64,000 nt of DNA from contig MKVB01000006.1 in the NCBI GenBank assembly GCA_001899085.1, positions 529,586 through 593,585 on the forward strand, read 5' to 3'. Of this stretch, positions 8,758 through 19,588 are shown piece after piece (position 1 is the stretch's first letter; each line of letters opens with the position of its first letter). A program made the position numbers and the translations under genes. The notes beneath the pieces were generated by a model, which searched no databases, was not told the origin of the DNA, and worked only from the letters and a program-made list of their open reading frames with translations. Source of the stretch: Devosia sp. 66-14 (GTDB taxonomy: Bacteria; Pseudomonadota; Alphaproteobacteria; Rhizobiales; Devosiaceae).

Positions 8758-9126
8758 TCAGCGATGGACGTAGAGCGTCACCGTGTCGTCGCCCATCATC
8801 TTGACCCCGAATACGTCGGCCGCCGAGTAGCCCTTCTGGCGCAGCGCCCTGACCATGGCCTCGTTGCCAGCGATCGTCGAGCGCAGACCGCCAGCGTTGC
8901 CATCGTCGGGAAGGTCGAAATGATTCATGCAATATTCCGTCACCCAGACGCGCTGTGGTTCGACCACGCCAGCGAGTTCTGCGGGGGTGACGCGCTTCAG
9001 GCCACCCAGGTGGTCCTGACACACATCGTCATCTCGCTCCATCTGCTGGGCAGTTGCCAGGGCAACCGGGAGGGCCGTCACGCTGAGGCCAGTGGCGAGC
9101 AGGGCAGCCAACAGGGTTTTCGACAT
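8758..9126 (-). CDS. Small secreted protein, paralog of the adjacent gene
   Basis: A 122-residue exported protein of unknown function. It has a clear Sec signal (basic start, hydrophobic core, ATAQQ region). The mature part has two cysteines and aligns along its length with the neighbouring gene at 9230-9637. Shared blocks are LGGLKRV/LGVLKRV, RVWVTEYC/RVWVTEFC, DGNA and VKMMGxDTxxLYVH. The ATG at 9126 has AGGAG at good spacing; codons further upstream lack leader character. It is the second gene of a two-gene unit, about 100 bp after its paralog, and a palindromic terminator follows. The pair probably arose by tandem duplication. Confidence 0.75.
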   Translation of the reverse strand: MSKTLLAALLATGLSVTALPVALATAQQMERDDDVCQDHLGGLKRVTPAELAGVVEPQRVWVTEYCMNHFDLPDDGNAGGLRSTIAGNEAMVRALRQKGYSAADVFGVKMMGDDTVTLYVHR

Positions 9127-9229
9127 TTTGCATCTCCTAGTAGTAGCGGGCCGGAGCCGCCGGCAGAAAAACCAACGCCGGCCGGCCATGATGACCGGTC
9201 CGGCGTCAGTTTAGCATTAGGCCGAGGGA

Positions 9230-9637
9230 TCAGCGGCCGAAATTGTGCACGTAGAGGTTGATGGTGTCCTCGCCCATCATCTTGACCGCGAACACGTCGT
9301 CGGCGTGGAAACCATGCTGCTGCAGCACCTGCTTCAGCACGGCATTCTTGGCGATGGCGGTGCGCAGGTACGCGGCGTTGCCATCTGAGCGCATCAGCGA
9401 GGACGACGGACAGAACTCGGTGACCCAGACGCGGTAGCCGTCGTTTACGCCGAGCACTTCGGCCGGCAGCACGCGCTTCAGGACGCCGAGCTGGTCGCCG
9501 CAGTACGGTTCGGGGGCCGATTGGTGCTCACCGCACTGGTTGCTCGTACACGGCCGCTCCTGCGCGGCGCTGGGAAGGGCGGGAAACACAGCCAGAATAG
9601 CGACGGCGGCCATCGTAGTGAGGGCAAGCTTGGTCAT
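9230..9637 (-). CDS. Small secreted protein, first of a paralogous pair
   Basis: A 135-residue exported protein, paralogous to the next gene. It has a signal peptide ending near PSAAQ, followed by a short Cys-containing insert (RPCTSNQCGEH) that the paralog lacks, then the shared domain with CGDQLGVLKRV, RVWVTEFC and VKMMGEDTINLYVH. The conserved C-terminal VKMMG/LYVH block suggests a compact fold, perhaps of the PepSY or BON size class, but I recognise no family. It is the first gene of the unit, with an OmpR-type candidate operator about 120-150 bp upstream (9754-9784). The extra cysteines are unusual for such a short protein. Confidence 0.75.
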   Translation of the reverse strand: MTKLALTTMAAVAILAVFPALPSAAQERPCTSNQCGEHQSAPEPYCGDQLGVLKRVLPAEVLGVNDGYRVWVTEFCPSSSLMRSDGNAAYLRTAIAKNAVLKQVLQQHGFHADDVFAVKMMGEDTINLYVHNFGR

Positions 9638-9753
9638 CTCAATCTCCTGATACTTGCGGTGGCGGGCTGACCCGCACGCCGGTGTTGTTCAAGTGAAGGG
9701 GATCGCGGTTGAGCGATCCGCCCCTTGACGCTGGGCCGGAGACTGCGCCCCCC

Positions 9754-9784
9754 GCGTTGAACCGGCACTGACGAGCGCGTTCAG
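9754..9784 (-). promoter_or_regulatory. Candidate OmpR-type operator, copy 2
   Basis: Same arrangement as at 8632-8662: TTGAACC, 3 bases, ACTGA, 8 bases, TTCAG, preceded by CGCG. It stands in the 275-bp divergent region between the secreted paralog pair and the dehydrogenase gene. Distance favours control of the minus-strand paralogs. Confidence 0.4.
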
Positions 9785-9912
9785 GCTCGTGACAGAATGA
9801 ATTCGATCTGGCGCTACCTGCTTGGTCGCGCCCGCAGCGTTGGAAATTGTCTGCAACTTTTCCTCAAAGCGCTCTAGGCTCAGGACAAATCAGTTCGAGG
9901 AGGAACGACAAG

Positions 9913-10770
9913 ATGGCCAAGGTGCTGGTGACGGGCGGCAGCGGCAAGCTCGGGCGGGCGGTGCTCAAGGACCTGGTGACCAACGGCTATTCGGTTCTCA
10001 ACGTCGACCAGACGCTGCCCAGGGATCCGATCTGTCCGACCGTTCGCATCGACCTCACGGATTTCGGCCAGGTGGCGCAGGCCGTTCTCGGCGGCGTCGA
10101 TGAACGGCGTGGCCCGTTCGATGCCGTCGTGCACCTCGCCGCCATCCCGGCGCCCGGCCTGTTCGCCAACAGCCGCACGGTCGCGAACAATGTGCCCACC
10201 ACCTACAACGTGTTCGAGGCCTGCCGGCTGGCCGGCGTCAGGAACGTGGTATTTGCCTCAAGCGAGACCGTGCTCGGCCTGCCCTTCGAAACACCCCCGC
10301 CCTATGTGCCGGTCGACGAGGAGTACTTTCCCCGTCCCGAGACCGCCTATTCACTCGGCAAGTTGCTCGACGAGACCATGGCGGCTCAGTTCTGCCGTTG
10401 GGATCCGGAGCTGAAGATCGTCGGCCTGCGCTTCTCCAACGTCATGGATGTCGAGGACTACAAGGCCTTCCCGGCTTTCGACGCCGATCCGCAGCTGCGA
10501 AAATGGAACCTGTGGGGCTATATCGACGCCCGCGATGGCGCGCAGGCGGTCCGCCGCGGCATCGAGGCCGAGTTCAAGGGGTTCGAGCCTTTCATCATCG
10601 CCAACCAGGATACGGTGATGAGCCGCTCCAACATGTCGCTGATGGCCGAGGTCTTCCCGCAGGTGCCGCACAAGCGCGAGCTCAGCCAGAACGGCACGCT
10701 GCTGTCGATCGACAAGGCGCGGCGGCTGCTCGACTACAACCCGCAGCATAGCTGGCGGAACCACGTCTGA
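9913..10770 (+). CDS. NAD-dependent epimerase/dehydratase family oxidoreductase
   Basis: An extended short-chain dehydrogenase of 285 residues. The N-terminal Rossmann motif is VTGGSGKLG, close to the TGxxGxxG of sugar-nucleotide and aldonate/uronate dehydrogenases. The active site has the usual Ser (FASSE) and a YSLGK tyrosine-lysine pair. The ATG at 9913 is preceded by a strong AGGAGGAA; the frame extends 22 codons upstream but without family sequence. Its stop overlaps the ATG of the isomerase-like gene by one base, so the two are coupled and probably act in one sugar or sugar-acid pathway. The substrate cannot be read from the sequence. Confidence 0.85.
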   Translation: MAKVLVTGGSGKLGRAVLKDLVTNGYSVLNVDQTLPRDPICPTVRIDLTDFGQVAQAVLGGVDERRGPFDAVVHLAAIPAPGLFANSRTVANNVPTTYNVFEACRLAGVRNVVFASSETVLGLPFETPPPYVPVDEEYFPRPETAYSLGKLLDETMAAQFCRWDPELKIVGLRFSNVMDVEDYKAFPAFDADPQLRKWNLWGYIDARDGAQAVRRGIEAEFKGFEPFIIANQDTVMSRSNMSLMAEVFPQVPHKRELSQNGTLLSIDKARRLLDYNPQHSWRNHV

Positions 10771-11624
10771 TGGCCATCCGGCTCGGCGGACATGGCCTCC
10801 CCATCGGCAGCGAGGACCCCTATGCCTTCGCCCGGGCGCATCGTGAGTTCGGCTACGGTGCTGCCTATGTCCCGGAAGTGACGCTCGCCGATCGCGACCG
10901 CCTGACCGCCATCGAGCGGGCGTTTGCCGCCGAGAACGTGGTGCTGGCCGAGATCGGTATCTGGCGCAACCTCGTCTCGCCCGATGAAGCGGTGCGCAAG
11001 GCCAACCTGGCCTATGCGATCGAGCGCCTCGCCATCGCCGATGCGGTCGGCGCGGGCTGCGCCGTCAGCTATATCGGTTCGTTCCGCGCCGGCACGGACT
11101 ATGCGCCGGCCGCCGAGAACATGGGCCCCGAGGCGTTCGATGCGTGCATCGAAACCGTGCGTCATATTCTCGACGCGGTGAAACCGAAGCGCGCCAGGTT
11201 TGCGCTCGAAATGATGCAGTACTCCCTGCCGGACAGCGTCGACAGCTATGTCGAGCTGATCCACGCCGTGGCGCGACCGATGTTCGGTGCGCATTTCGAC
11301 CCGGTGAACCTGATCATGACGCCGCGGGTGTATTTCGATAACGGCACGCTGATCCGCGAATGCTTCGACAAGCTCGGCCAATGGGTGGTGTCGTGCCATG
11401 CCAAGGATATCAAGTTGCACCACCAGGCCGCACTGCATCTCGACGAGGTGCAGATCGGCGATGGGGTGCTCGACTATCGCACCTATCTCAGCGAGCTCGC
11501 CCGGATGCCCCGCGAGGTGCCGCTGATGCTCGAGCACCTGAAAGGGGAGGAATATGCCGTGGCGCGCGATCGCATTTTCGCGGTCGGCGATGCGGCCGGT
11601 ATCGAGTTCGCCGTGCGCCCATGA
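10770..11624 (+). CDS. Sugar phosphate isomerase/epimerase (AP endonuclease 2-type TIM barrel)
   Basis: A 284-residue TIM-barrel protein of the xylose-isomerase-like family, which includes sugar epimerases, inosose isomerases and 2-keto-acid isomerases. Likely metal ligands are in the expected strands: Glu in RFALEMM, Asp in GAHFDPVN, His in VVSCHAKD and Glu in PLMLEHL. The start codon overlaps the dehydrogenase stop (TGATG). There is no signal peptide. The partnership suggests oxidation of a sugar or polyol by the dehydrogenase with this enzyme isomerising substrate or product; the actual sugar is unknown. The yejBEFA importer starts 86 bp further on, but nothing links the two functionally. 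Confidence 0.82.
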   Translation: MAIRLGGHGLPIGSEDPYAFARAHREFGYGAAYVPEVTLADRDRLTAIERAFAAENVVLAEIGIWRNLVSPDEAVRKANLAYAIERLAIADAVGAGCAVSYIGSFRAGTDYAPAAENMGPEAFDACIETVRHILDAVKPKRARFALEMMQYSLPDSVDSYVELIHAVARPMFGAHFDPVNLIMTPRVYFDNGTLIRECFDKLGQWVVSCHAKDIKLHHQAALHLDEVQIGDGVLDYRTYLSELARMPREVPLMLEHLKGEEYAVARDRIFAVGDAAGIEFAVRP

Positions 11625-11710
11625 CATTCACTGCTTGGTGATTTGCCGCATTCCGGCCCACAGTGCTGCGTTGCTAACCTGAACCGACACCCGGACGACT
11701 GGAGCCGCCA

Positions 11711-12823
11711 TTGGGCGCCTACATCCTGAGACGCCTGCTGCTGATGATCCCGACGCTGCTGGGAATCATGATCGTCTCCTTCGTCATCGTGCAGTTTGCG
11801 CCGGGTGGTCCGGTCGAGCAGGTCATCGCCCAGATGTCCGGGCAGAATGTCAGCGCCACCGAACGCATCACCGGCAGCCAGCAGGGCGATTTCGCCGGCC
11901 AGGAAACGGCGCAGGCGAAAAACACCACCGACGTCAACTCGACCTATCGCGGCGCGCGGGGCCTTCGGCCCGAAATCCTGCAGCGCATCGAAAAGCAGTT
12001 CGGCTTCGACAAGCCGCCGCTCGAGCGTTTCTTCACCATGATGTGGAACTACCTGCGCTTCGACTTCGGCAACAGCTATTTCCGCGACATCTCGGTGATC
12101 GACCTGATCAAGGAAAAGCTGCCGGTCTCGATCACGCTGGGGCTGTGGATGACGCTGCTGGGTTACGGCGTCTCGATCCCGCTCGGCATTGCCAAGGCGC
12201 TGCGGGATGGTTCGCGCTTTGACGTGTGGACCTCGTCCATCGTCATCATCGGCTACGCCCTGCCCGGCTTCCTTATCGCCATCCTGCTCATCGTGCTGTT
12301 CGCCGGCGGCAGCTTCTGGAACATCTTCCCGTTGCGGGGCCTCGTGTCGGAGAACTTCGCCAACCTCCCCTGGTACAGCCAGATCCTCGACTATCTGTGG
12401 CACATCACGCTGCCGATCGTCGCGATGGCGGTGGGTGGCTTCGCCACGGTGACGCTGCTCACCAAGAACTCGTTCCTCGAGGAAATCCGCAAGCAGTACG
12501 TGACCACGGCGCGCGCCAAGGGGCTCAACGACCGGCAGGTGCTGTACCGGCACGTGTTCCGCAATGCCATGCTGCTGGTCATCGCCAGTTTCCCGGCAGC
12601 GTTCATTTCGGCTTTCTTCGGCGGTTCGCTGCTGATCGAGACGATCTTCTCGCTCGATGGCCTGGGCCTGCTCGGCTTCCAGTCGGTGCTCAACCGCGAC
12701 TACTCGGTGGTGTTCGCAACGCTCTATGTGTTCTCGCTGCTCGGCCTCGTCATCGGGCTGGTCTCGGACCTGATGTATATGTGGATCGACCCGCGTATCG
12801 ATTTTGAGAGCCGGGAGGTCTGA
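11711..12823 (+). CDS. yejB: Oligopeptide/microcin C-type ABC permease YejB
   Basis: Inner-membrane permease of a YejABEF-type peptide importer (microcin C and oligopeptide uptake). At 370 residues it has the N-terminal transmembrane helix typical of DppB-like permeases ([20 protein letters not shown] region), a long periplasmic loop with the GSQQGDF insert, and a cluster of membrane helices around the EAA loop ([21 protein letters not shown]). The start is TTG at 11711, with GGAG six bases upstream; no better ATG exists before the first helix. The stop overlaps the yejE start (TGATG). The gene order here is B-E-F-A, with the binding protein last. Confidence 0.93.
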   Translation: MGAYILRRLLLMIPTLLGIMIVSFVIVQFAPGGPVEQVIAQMSGQNVSATERITGSQQGDFAGQETAQAKNTTDVNSTYRGARGLRPEILQRIEKQFGFDKPPLERFFTMMWNYLRFDFGNSYFRDISVIDLIKEKLPVSITLGLWMTLLGYGVSIPLGIAKALRDGSRFDVWTSSIVIIGYALPGFLIAILLIVLFAGGSFWNIFPLRGLVSENFANLPWYSQILDYLWHITLPIVAMAVGGFATVTLLTKNSFLEEIRKQYVTTARAKGLNDRQVLYRHVFRNAMLLVIASFPAAFISAFFGGSLLIETIFSLDGLGLLGFQSVLNRDYSVVFATLYVFSLLGLVIGLVSDLMYMWIDPRIDFESREV

Positions 12824-13997
12824 TGCACGCGAGCATCACCGGCATCCGCACTCCGTTCCTCGCCTTCGCTCCCGCCGACCAGGCGCGGTCGGCGCCGCTG
12901 CTGTCGCCGATCAACCAGCGTCGGCTCAAGGTGTTCAACGCCAATCGGCGCGGCGTCTGGTCGTTGTGGATCTTCCTCGTCCTGTTCATCCTGACGATGT
13001 TCGCCGAGTTCATCGCCAATGATCGGCCGCTGGTGGTCAGCTACAAGGGCGAACTGCTGTTCCCGGTGGTCGTCACCTATCCCGAGAGCAAGTTCGGCGG
13101 CTTCCTCGCCGAGACGGTCTATCGAGACCCCTTCATCGCCGACGAGATCAACTCCAATGGCTGGATGGCATGGCCGCCGATCCGCTACTCCTACGGCACC
13201 GTCGATGAGTCCCTCAGCGGTGCCGCGCCCTCCAAGCCCTCGTGGCTGCAAACGGCAGAGGAGCGCTGTTCCGGTTATCCGGCCGGCGTCGCGGACCCCT
13301 CCTGCACCATCGGCAATTTCCACTGGCTCGGGACCGACGACCAGGGCCGCGACGTGCTGGCGCGGCTGATCTACGGTTTCCGTATCTCGGTGCTGTTCGG
13401 GCTGGTGCTCACCATCCTCTCCTCGATCATCGGCATCGGTGCCGGCGCATTGCAAGGTTACCTCGGCGGTTGGGTCGACCTGATCGCCCAGCGCGCCATC
13501 GAGGTCTGGACCTCGGTCCCCTCGCTCTACCTGCTGCTGATCATTTCCAGCATCATCGCTCCCAGCTTCTGGGTGCTGCTCGGTATCCTGCTGTTGTTTT
13601 CATGGACGGCGCTGGTCGGCATCGTGCGCGCCGAGTTCCTGCGCGCCCGCAACTTCGAATATGTCGCCGCGGCGCGTGCGCTGGGCGTCTCGAACTTCAA
13701 GATCATGATCGGCCACCTGTTGCCCAACGCCATGGTCGCGACCCTGACCTTCATGCCGTTCATCCTCGCCGGGTCGGTCACGACGCTCACGGCGCTCGAT
13801 TTCCTCGGTTTCGGCCTGCCCGTCGGCTCGCCGTCACTGGGTGAACTCCTGAGCCAGGGCAAGGATAACCTCTCGGCCTGGTGGCTCGGCATTACCGGCT
13901 TCTTCACCGTCTCGCTGATCCTGACCCTGCTCGTCTTTATCGGCGAGGGCGTGCGCGATGCGTTCGACCCGCGCAAGACGTTCGCGGGAGCGCGTTG

Positions 13998-13998
<1 letters not shown>
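12823..13998 (+). CDS. yejE: Oligopeptide/microcin C-type ABC permease YejE
   Basis: Second permease of the Yej importer, 391 residues. An N-terminal cytoplasmic stretch contains the family-typical SPINQRRLKVFNANRRG segment, followed by one helix and a long periplasmic domain (about residues 65-175) with GTDDQGRDVLARL just before the permease core. That motif is diagnostic of the DppC/OppC family. The EAA loop reads AAARALGVSNFKIMIGHLLPN. The gene overlaps yejB at the start and yejF at the stop (GTTGATG), which indicates tight translational coupling of the membrane and ATPase subunits. Confidence 0.93.
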
Positions 13999-15617
<1,619 letters not shown>

Positions 15618-15723
15618 TCAGCCTACTTCGCCATAGCGTCCCTCTCTCCGAGGCAGAGGTGGCGCTCGAAGCGAAATTCGGTCCTAATGCCCAGCAATTG
15701 TTCTCCCCCGAATGGAGGCCGTC

Positions 15724-17568
15724 ATGCGTATGAAGCTCATTGCCCTTGCTCTCGCCACCCTGGTCGCGGTCAGCCCGGCGCTTGCCCAGGACAAGGTCTG
15801 GCACCACGGCGGGTCGCTGATCGGCGAGCCGAAATATCCCGAGGGCTTTCAGAAGTTCGACTACGTGAACCCGGATGCGCCGGTCGGCGGCGTGGTGCGG
15901 CTGAGCGACATGGGGGGCTTCGACACCTTCAATCCGATCCTGCCGCAAGGTGAGGTGGCGAGCGGCATCGGCCTGGTGTTCGAAACGCTGACCACCCCGT
16001 CGCTCGATGAAACCTCGACGCAGTACGGCGACCTCGCCGAAGCCTTCAGCTACCCCGACGACTTCTCCTCGGTCACCTTCCGGATGAACCCGCGCGCCAA
16101 GTGGGCCGACGGCCAGCCGGTGACCGCCGAGGATGTGGTCTGGACCTTCAACAAAGTCATGGAACTCAATCCCAGCCAGGCCAACTACTACGCCAACGTC
16201 ACCAAGGCCGAAGTCACCGCGCCGGGAGAAGTCACCTTCACCTTCGACCAGACCGGCAACCGCGAGCTGCCGCACATCATGGGGCAGCTGATTGTCCTGC
16301 CGCAGCACTGGTGGGAGGGGACCGGACCCGACGGCAAGCCGCGCGATATCGGCCGCTCCACGCTCGAGCCGCCGATGGGCTCGGGGCCCTACAAGCTCGC
16401 AAGCTTCTCGGCCGGCAGCTCCGTCACCTTCGAGCGCGACCCCAATTACTGGGCCCTGAAGGAGCCGTTCAACATCGGGCAGAACAATTTCGGCCAGATC
16501 AAGTACGAGTATTTTCGCGACACCACCGCCGAGTTCGAGGGTTTCAAGGGCGATGCGTTCGACTGGTGGGACGAGAACCTCGCCCTGCGCTGGCAGAACG
16601 ACTACAATTTCCCGGCCGTCACCGAGGGCAAGGTGGTCAAGGAGCTGTTCGAGAACGCCTATCGCGGCTCGGGCATCCTGGTGGGGTTCGTGCCAAATCT
16701 CAGGAAACCGCTGTTCCAGAGCGAAGCGCTGCGCGAGGCGATGCTCTATGCCTTCGATTTCGAGGAACTCGACAAGCTCCGCTTCTTCGGCCAGTACGAC
16801 CGCATCAACTCGTTCTTTTATGGCACCGAGTTCGCCGCCTCAGGCCTGCCGCAGGGCGAAGAACTCGACATCCTCAACTCGGTCAAGGACCTGGTTCCCG
16901 CCTCGGTGTTCACCACCGAGTACAAGAACCCGGTCAATGGCGACACCGGGAAACTGCGCAACAGCCTGCGCACCGCCAACGAGATCCTGACCAAGGCCGG
17001 CTATACCCTCAACGGCAACCAGTTGGTCGATCCGAACGGGCAGCCGGTGAGCTTCGAGATCCTGCTCAACGGCCCGACCATCGAGCCGATCGCCACGGCG
17101 TTCCAGACCAACCTCAAGCGGCTCGGCATCAATGCCACCATCCGCTCGGTGGACTCGCCGCAATATATCGAGCGGGTGCGCAATCGCGATTTCGACATGA
17201 TCTACACCGGCTGGGTGCAGTCGCTGTCACCGGGCAATGAGCAGCGCGACTTCTGGGGCTCGGCATCGGCGGCGCAGAACGACAGCCGCAACTATGCCGG
17301 CATCGCCGACAAGGGTGTCGATGCGCTGGTCGACAAGATCGTCTTTGCGACCAACCGCGACACGCTGATTGCCGCCACCCGGGCGCTCGACCGTGTGCTG
17401 CTGGCGCACCACTACGCCGTGCCCACCTACACCTTGCGCAAATCCCGCATCGCCCGCTGGGACCGCTTCAGCCACCCCGAGACGCTGCCGGAATTCTCCA
17501 TCGGCTTCCCGACGGTGTGGTGGTACGACGATGCCAAGGCCGCCAAGACCGGGGCGGCGAAGAACTAG
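15724..17568 (+). CDS. yejA: Peptide ABC transporter substrate-binding protein YejA
   Basis: Periplasmic binding protein of the Yej importer, 614 residues, of the SBP_bac_5 family. A Sec signal peptide (MRMKLIALALATLVAVSPA, cleavage after LAQ) precedes the mature protein. The YejA-type start WHHGGSLIGEPKYPEGF and the class-C binding-protein core (WADGQPVTAEDVVWTF, PPMGSGPYKL) are both clear. I chose the ATG at 15724 because GGAGG ends five bases before it; an ATG at 15712 would place the ribosome site inside the gene. Having the binding-protein gene last, with its own strong ribosome site, may allow higher expression than the membrane parts. A family A palindrome follows the stop. Confidence 0.93.
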   Translation: MRMKLIALALATLVAVSPALAQDKVWHHGGSLIGEPKYPEGFQKFDYVNPDAPVGGVVRLSDMGGFDTFNPILPQGEVASGIGLVFETLTTPSLDETSTQYGDLAEAFSYPDDFSSVTFRMNPRAKWADGQPVTAEDVVWTFNKVMELNPSQANYYANVTKAEVTAPGEVTFTFDQTGNRELPHIMGQLIVLPQHWWEGTGPDGKPRDIGRSTLEPPMGSGPYKLASFSAGSSVTFERDPNYWALKEPFNIGQNNFGQIKYEYFRDTTAEFEGFKGDAFDWWDENLALRWQNDYNFPAVTEGKVVKELFENAYRGSGILVGFVPNLRKPLFQSEALREAMLYAFDFEELDKLRFFGQYDRINSFFYGTEFAASGLPQGEELDILNSVKDLVPASVFTTEYKNPVNGDTGKLRNSLRTANEILTKAGYTLNGNQLVDPNGQPVSFEILLNGPTIEPIATAFQTNLKRLGINATIRSVDSPQYIERVRNRDFDMIYTGWVQSLSPGNEQRDFWGSASAAQNDSRNYAGIADKGVDALVDKIVFATNRDTLIAATRALDRVLLAHHYAVPTYTLRKSRIARWDRFSHPETLPEFSIGFPTVWWYDDAKAAKTGAAKN

Positions 17569-17587
17569 GACGCCGACATTTGCGCGT

Positions 17588-17731
17588 GGGGTACCCCCAC
17601 CCTTGATCCCTCCCCACAAGGGGGAGGGAGACGCATGCTGATGCTGCGGTTCTCGCTCTCCCTCCCCTTGATGGGGAGGGCAGCGCAGCTTGGCGGCGCC
17701 GCCGCCTAGCGGAGCTGGGTGGGGTGGAGCC
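17588..17731. repeat. Family A palindromic element, copy A1
   Basis: Intergenic element between the convergent yejA and urocanase-like genes. It contains two internal hairpins, CCTCCCC-ACAA-GGGGGAGG and CCCTCCCC-TTGAT-GGGGAGGG, within outer arms GGGGTACCCCCACCC and GGGTGGGGTGG. It is the most divergent copy: the GGCACGATCG core of A2-A4 is absent and is replaced by a GGCGGCGCCGCC palindrome. It could act as a bidirectional terminator. Confidence 0.75.
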
Positions 17732-17748
17732 GCCAGCTCGGAAGCTGG

Positions 17749-19416
17749 TCAGCTCTCCCGCAAATCAAACCACCCGATCCCCTTCATCTCCGCCTCATCC
17801 ACCGCCTCGTCATACCCCGCATCAGCATAGCGCATCACGCCGAGCGCGGTGTCATTGGTCAGCGCGTGCGACAGCCGCTCGTCGCCGGCCTCGGTCCCAT
17901 CCGCCACCAGCGTGACGCCCGCAGACGTCATGTAGCCGGCATAGCCGCCGCCGCCGGAATGAATCACCACCAGGTCGGCCATCGAAGCGGTGAGCAGCAT
18001 CGCATCGAGCAGCGGCCAGTCGGCGATGGCGTCGGAGCCGTCCTGCATGTTCTCGGTCATGATGTTGGGGTGGGCCATCGCCCCGGCATCGAGGTGATCT
18101 CTGGAGAACGCCACCGGCCCCGCAAGCTCGCCTGAGCGCACCAGGGCATTCACCGCCAGCGCCAGCGCTGTGCGCTCGCCATGCCCGAGCCAGGCGATGC
18201 GTGCCGGCAGGCCTTCGAACGGCACGTATTGCCGGGCCAGCCGGATCCAGTTGGTGACGATCTTGTTGTCCGGGAACATCTCCAGCACCAGGTCGTCGAT
18301 CCGTGCGATGTCCGACGCTTCGCCTGACAGCGCCATCCAGCGGAACGGCCCGATGGCGCGGGCGAATAGCGGCCTGAGATAGGCCTCGGTGAAGATCGGG
18401 ATGTCGAAGGCGTTCTCGACGCCGGCCTGCCTGGCTTGGGTGCGGATCAGGTTGCCATTGTCGAACACCTCCGCGCCGGCCGCCTGGAATCCCAGCATGG
18501 CCCGCACATGATCGGCGATCGAGGCACGGCTCGCCGCCATCAATTGGCCCTGCCCATCCACCCGCAGCCTGCGCACCTCGTCGAGGCTCATGCCCTTGGG
18601 CACGTAGCCGTAGACGAGGTCGTGCGCGCTGGTCTGGTCGGTGACGATGTCCGGGATAATGCCGCGCCGGAGAATTTCCGGGTAGACCTCGGCGGCATTG
18701 GCCACCAGCCCGACCGACAGCGCGCGCTTGTCGCGCACTGCCGCGGCGATCATTTCGAGCGCGGTATCGAGATCCGGCGCGATCTCCTCGAGATAGCCGA
18801 TTTCCTTCCGCCGCTCGGCCCGAACCGGGTCGACATCGACGTCGAGAATTGCGGCGCCCGCCATTCGGCCGGCCAGCGGCTGCGCCCCGCCCATGCCGCC
18901 CATCCCCGCCGTGAGGATGAAGCGGCCGGCAAGCGAACCACCGAAGCGCTTTTCGGCGATGCGCATGAAGATCTCGTAGGTGCCCTGAATGACACCCTGG
19001 CTGCCGATATACTGCCAGGCGCCGGCGGTGAGCCCGCCCCAGGCGATCAGGCCCTTCTTTTCGAGCTCGTAGAACACCTCGGCCTTGGCCCACTGCCCGA
19101 CAATGTTGCAGTTGGCCATGATCACCAGCGGCGCCTGCGCATGCGTCTTCAGCAGGCCGATCGGCTTGCCGGACTGGATGACCAGCGTCTGATCCTCGTC
19201 CATGGTGGTCAGCGCTTCGACGATTTGCCGATGCGCCGCCCAGTTGCGCGCCGCCTTGCCGAGCGCCGCGTAGACGATCAGCTTGTCCGGATCCTCACCG
19301 ACAGCGAGGACATTCTCGAGCAGGCGCAGCAACGCCTCCTGCCGCCAGCCCTTGGCGCGCAGCACCGGACCGGAGGGAATGGGGAAATTCGGATGGCGGG
19401 GATTGGGTTTTGGCAT
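17749..19416 (-). CDS. Urocanase family protein, candidate thiourocanate hydratase
   Basis: A 555-residue urocanase (HutU) family protein, cytoplasmic and expected to use tightly bound NAD+. The fold core is strongly conserved: YIGSQGVIQGTYE (136-148), LTAGMGGMGGAQPLAG (168-183), DQTSAHD (260-266) and RDHLDAG (439-445). Several active-site segments depart from canonical HutU: the reactive Cys of the GLPARICW loop is Ala408 (ARIAW), and the HHGGGVGMGFSQH segment is replaced by IHSGGGGYAGYMTS (485-498). No canonical hutH, hutI or hutG is nearby. With a MIO-less ammonia-lyase homolog and a thiohydantoin-desulfurase-family gene in the same unit, hydration of thiourocanate is the most economical role. 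Plain urocanate hydratase remains possible. Confidence 0.85.
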   Translation of the reverse strand: MPKPNPRHPNFPIPSGPVLRAKGWRQEALLRLLENVLAVGEDPDKLIVYAALGKAARNWAAHRQIVEALTTMDEDQTLVIQSGKPIGLLKTHAQAPLVIMANCNIVGQWAKAEVFYELEKKGLIAWGGLTAGAWQYIGSQGVIQGTYEIFMRIAEKRFGGSLAGRFILTAGMGGMGGAQPLAGRMAGAAILDVDVDPVRAERRKEIGYLEEIAPDLDTALEMIAAAVRDKRALSVGLVANAAEVYPEILRRGIIPDIVTDQTSAHDLVYGYVPKGMSLDEVRRLRVDGQGQLMAASRASIADHVRAMLGFQAAGAEVFDNGNLIRTQARQAGVENAFDIPIFTEAYLRPLFARAIGPFRWMALSGEASDIARIDDLVLEMFPDNKIVTNWIRLARQYVPFEGLPARIAWLGHGERTALALAVNALVRSGELAGPVAFSRDHLDAGAMAHPNIMTENMQDGSDAIADWPLLDAMLLTASMADLVVIHSGGGGYAGYMTSAGVTLVADGTEAGDERLSHALTNDTALGVMRYADAGYDEAVDEAEMKGIGWFDLRES

Positions 19417-19450
19417 GCGGTGGTTCTAGCGCACACCGCCGGCCGAGACG

Positions 19451-19568
19451 ACCCCCTCCCATCCTCCCCCTTAAAGGGGGAGGTGCCCCGCCGGGGCGTT
19501 AGGCACGATCGAAGACAGAGCCCCGACTCTTCACCTCCCCCTTCATGGGGGAGGCCGGGAGGGGGCCG
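19451..19568. repeat. Family A palindromic element, copy A2
   Basis: Lies in the 172-bp gap between the DUF917 and urocanase-like genes of the same operon. Outer arms CCCCCTCCC/GGGAGGGGG enclose hairpins CCTCCCCCTT-AA-AGGGGGAGG and CCTCCCCC-TTCAT-GGGGGAGG around the core GGCACGATCGA. Confidence 0.85.
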
Positions 19569-19588
19569 TCTGCTTCAGTCAGCCGCTC

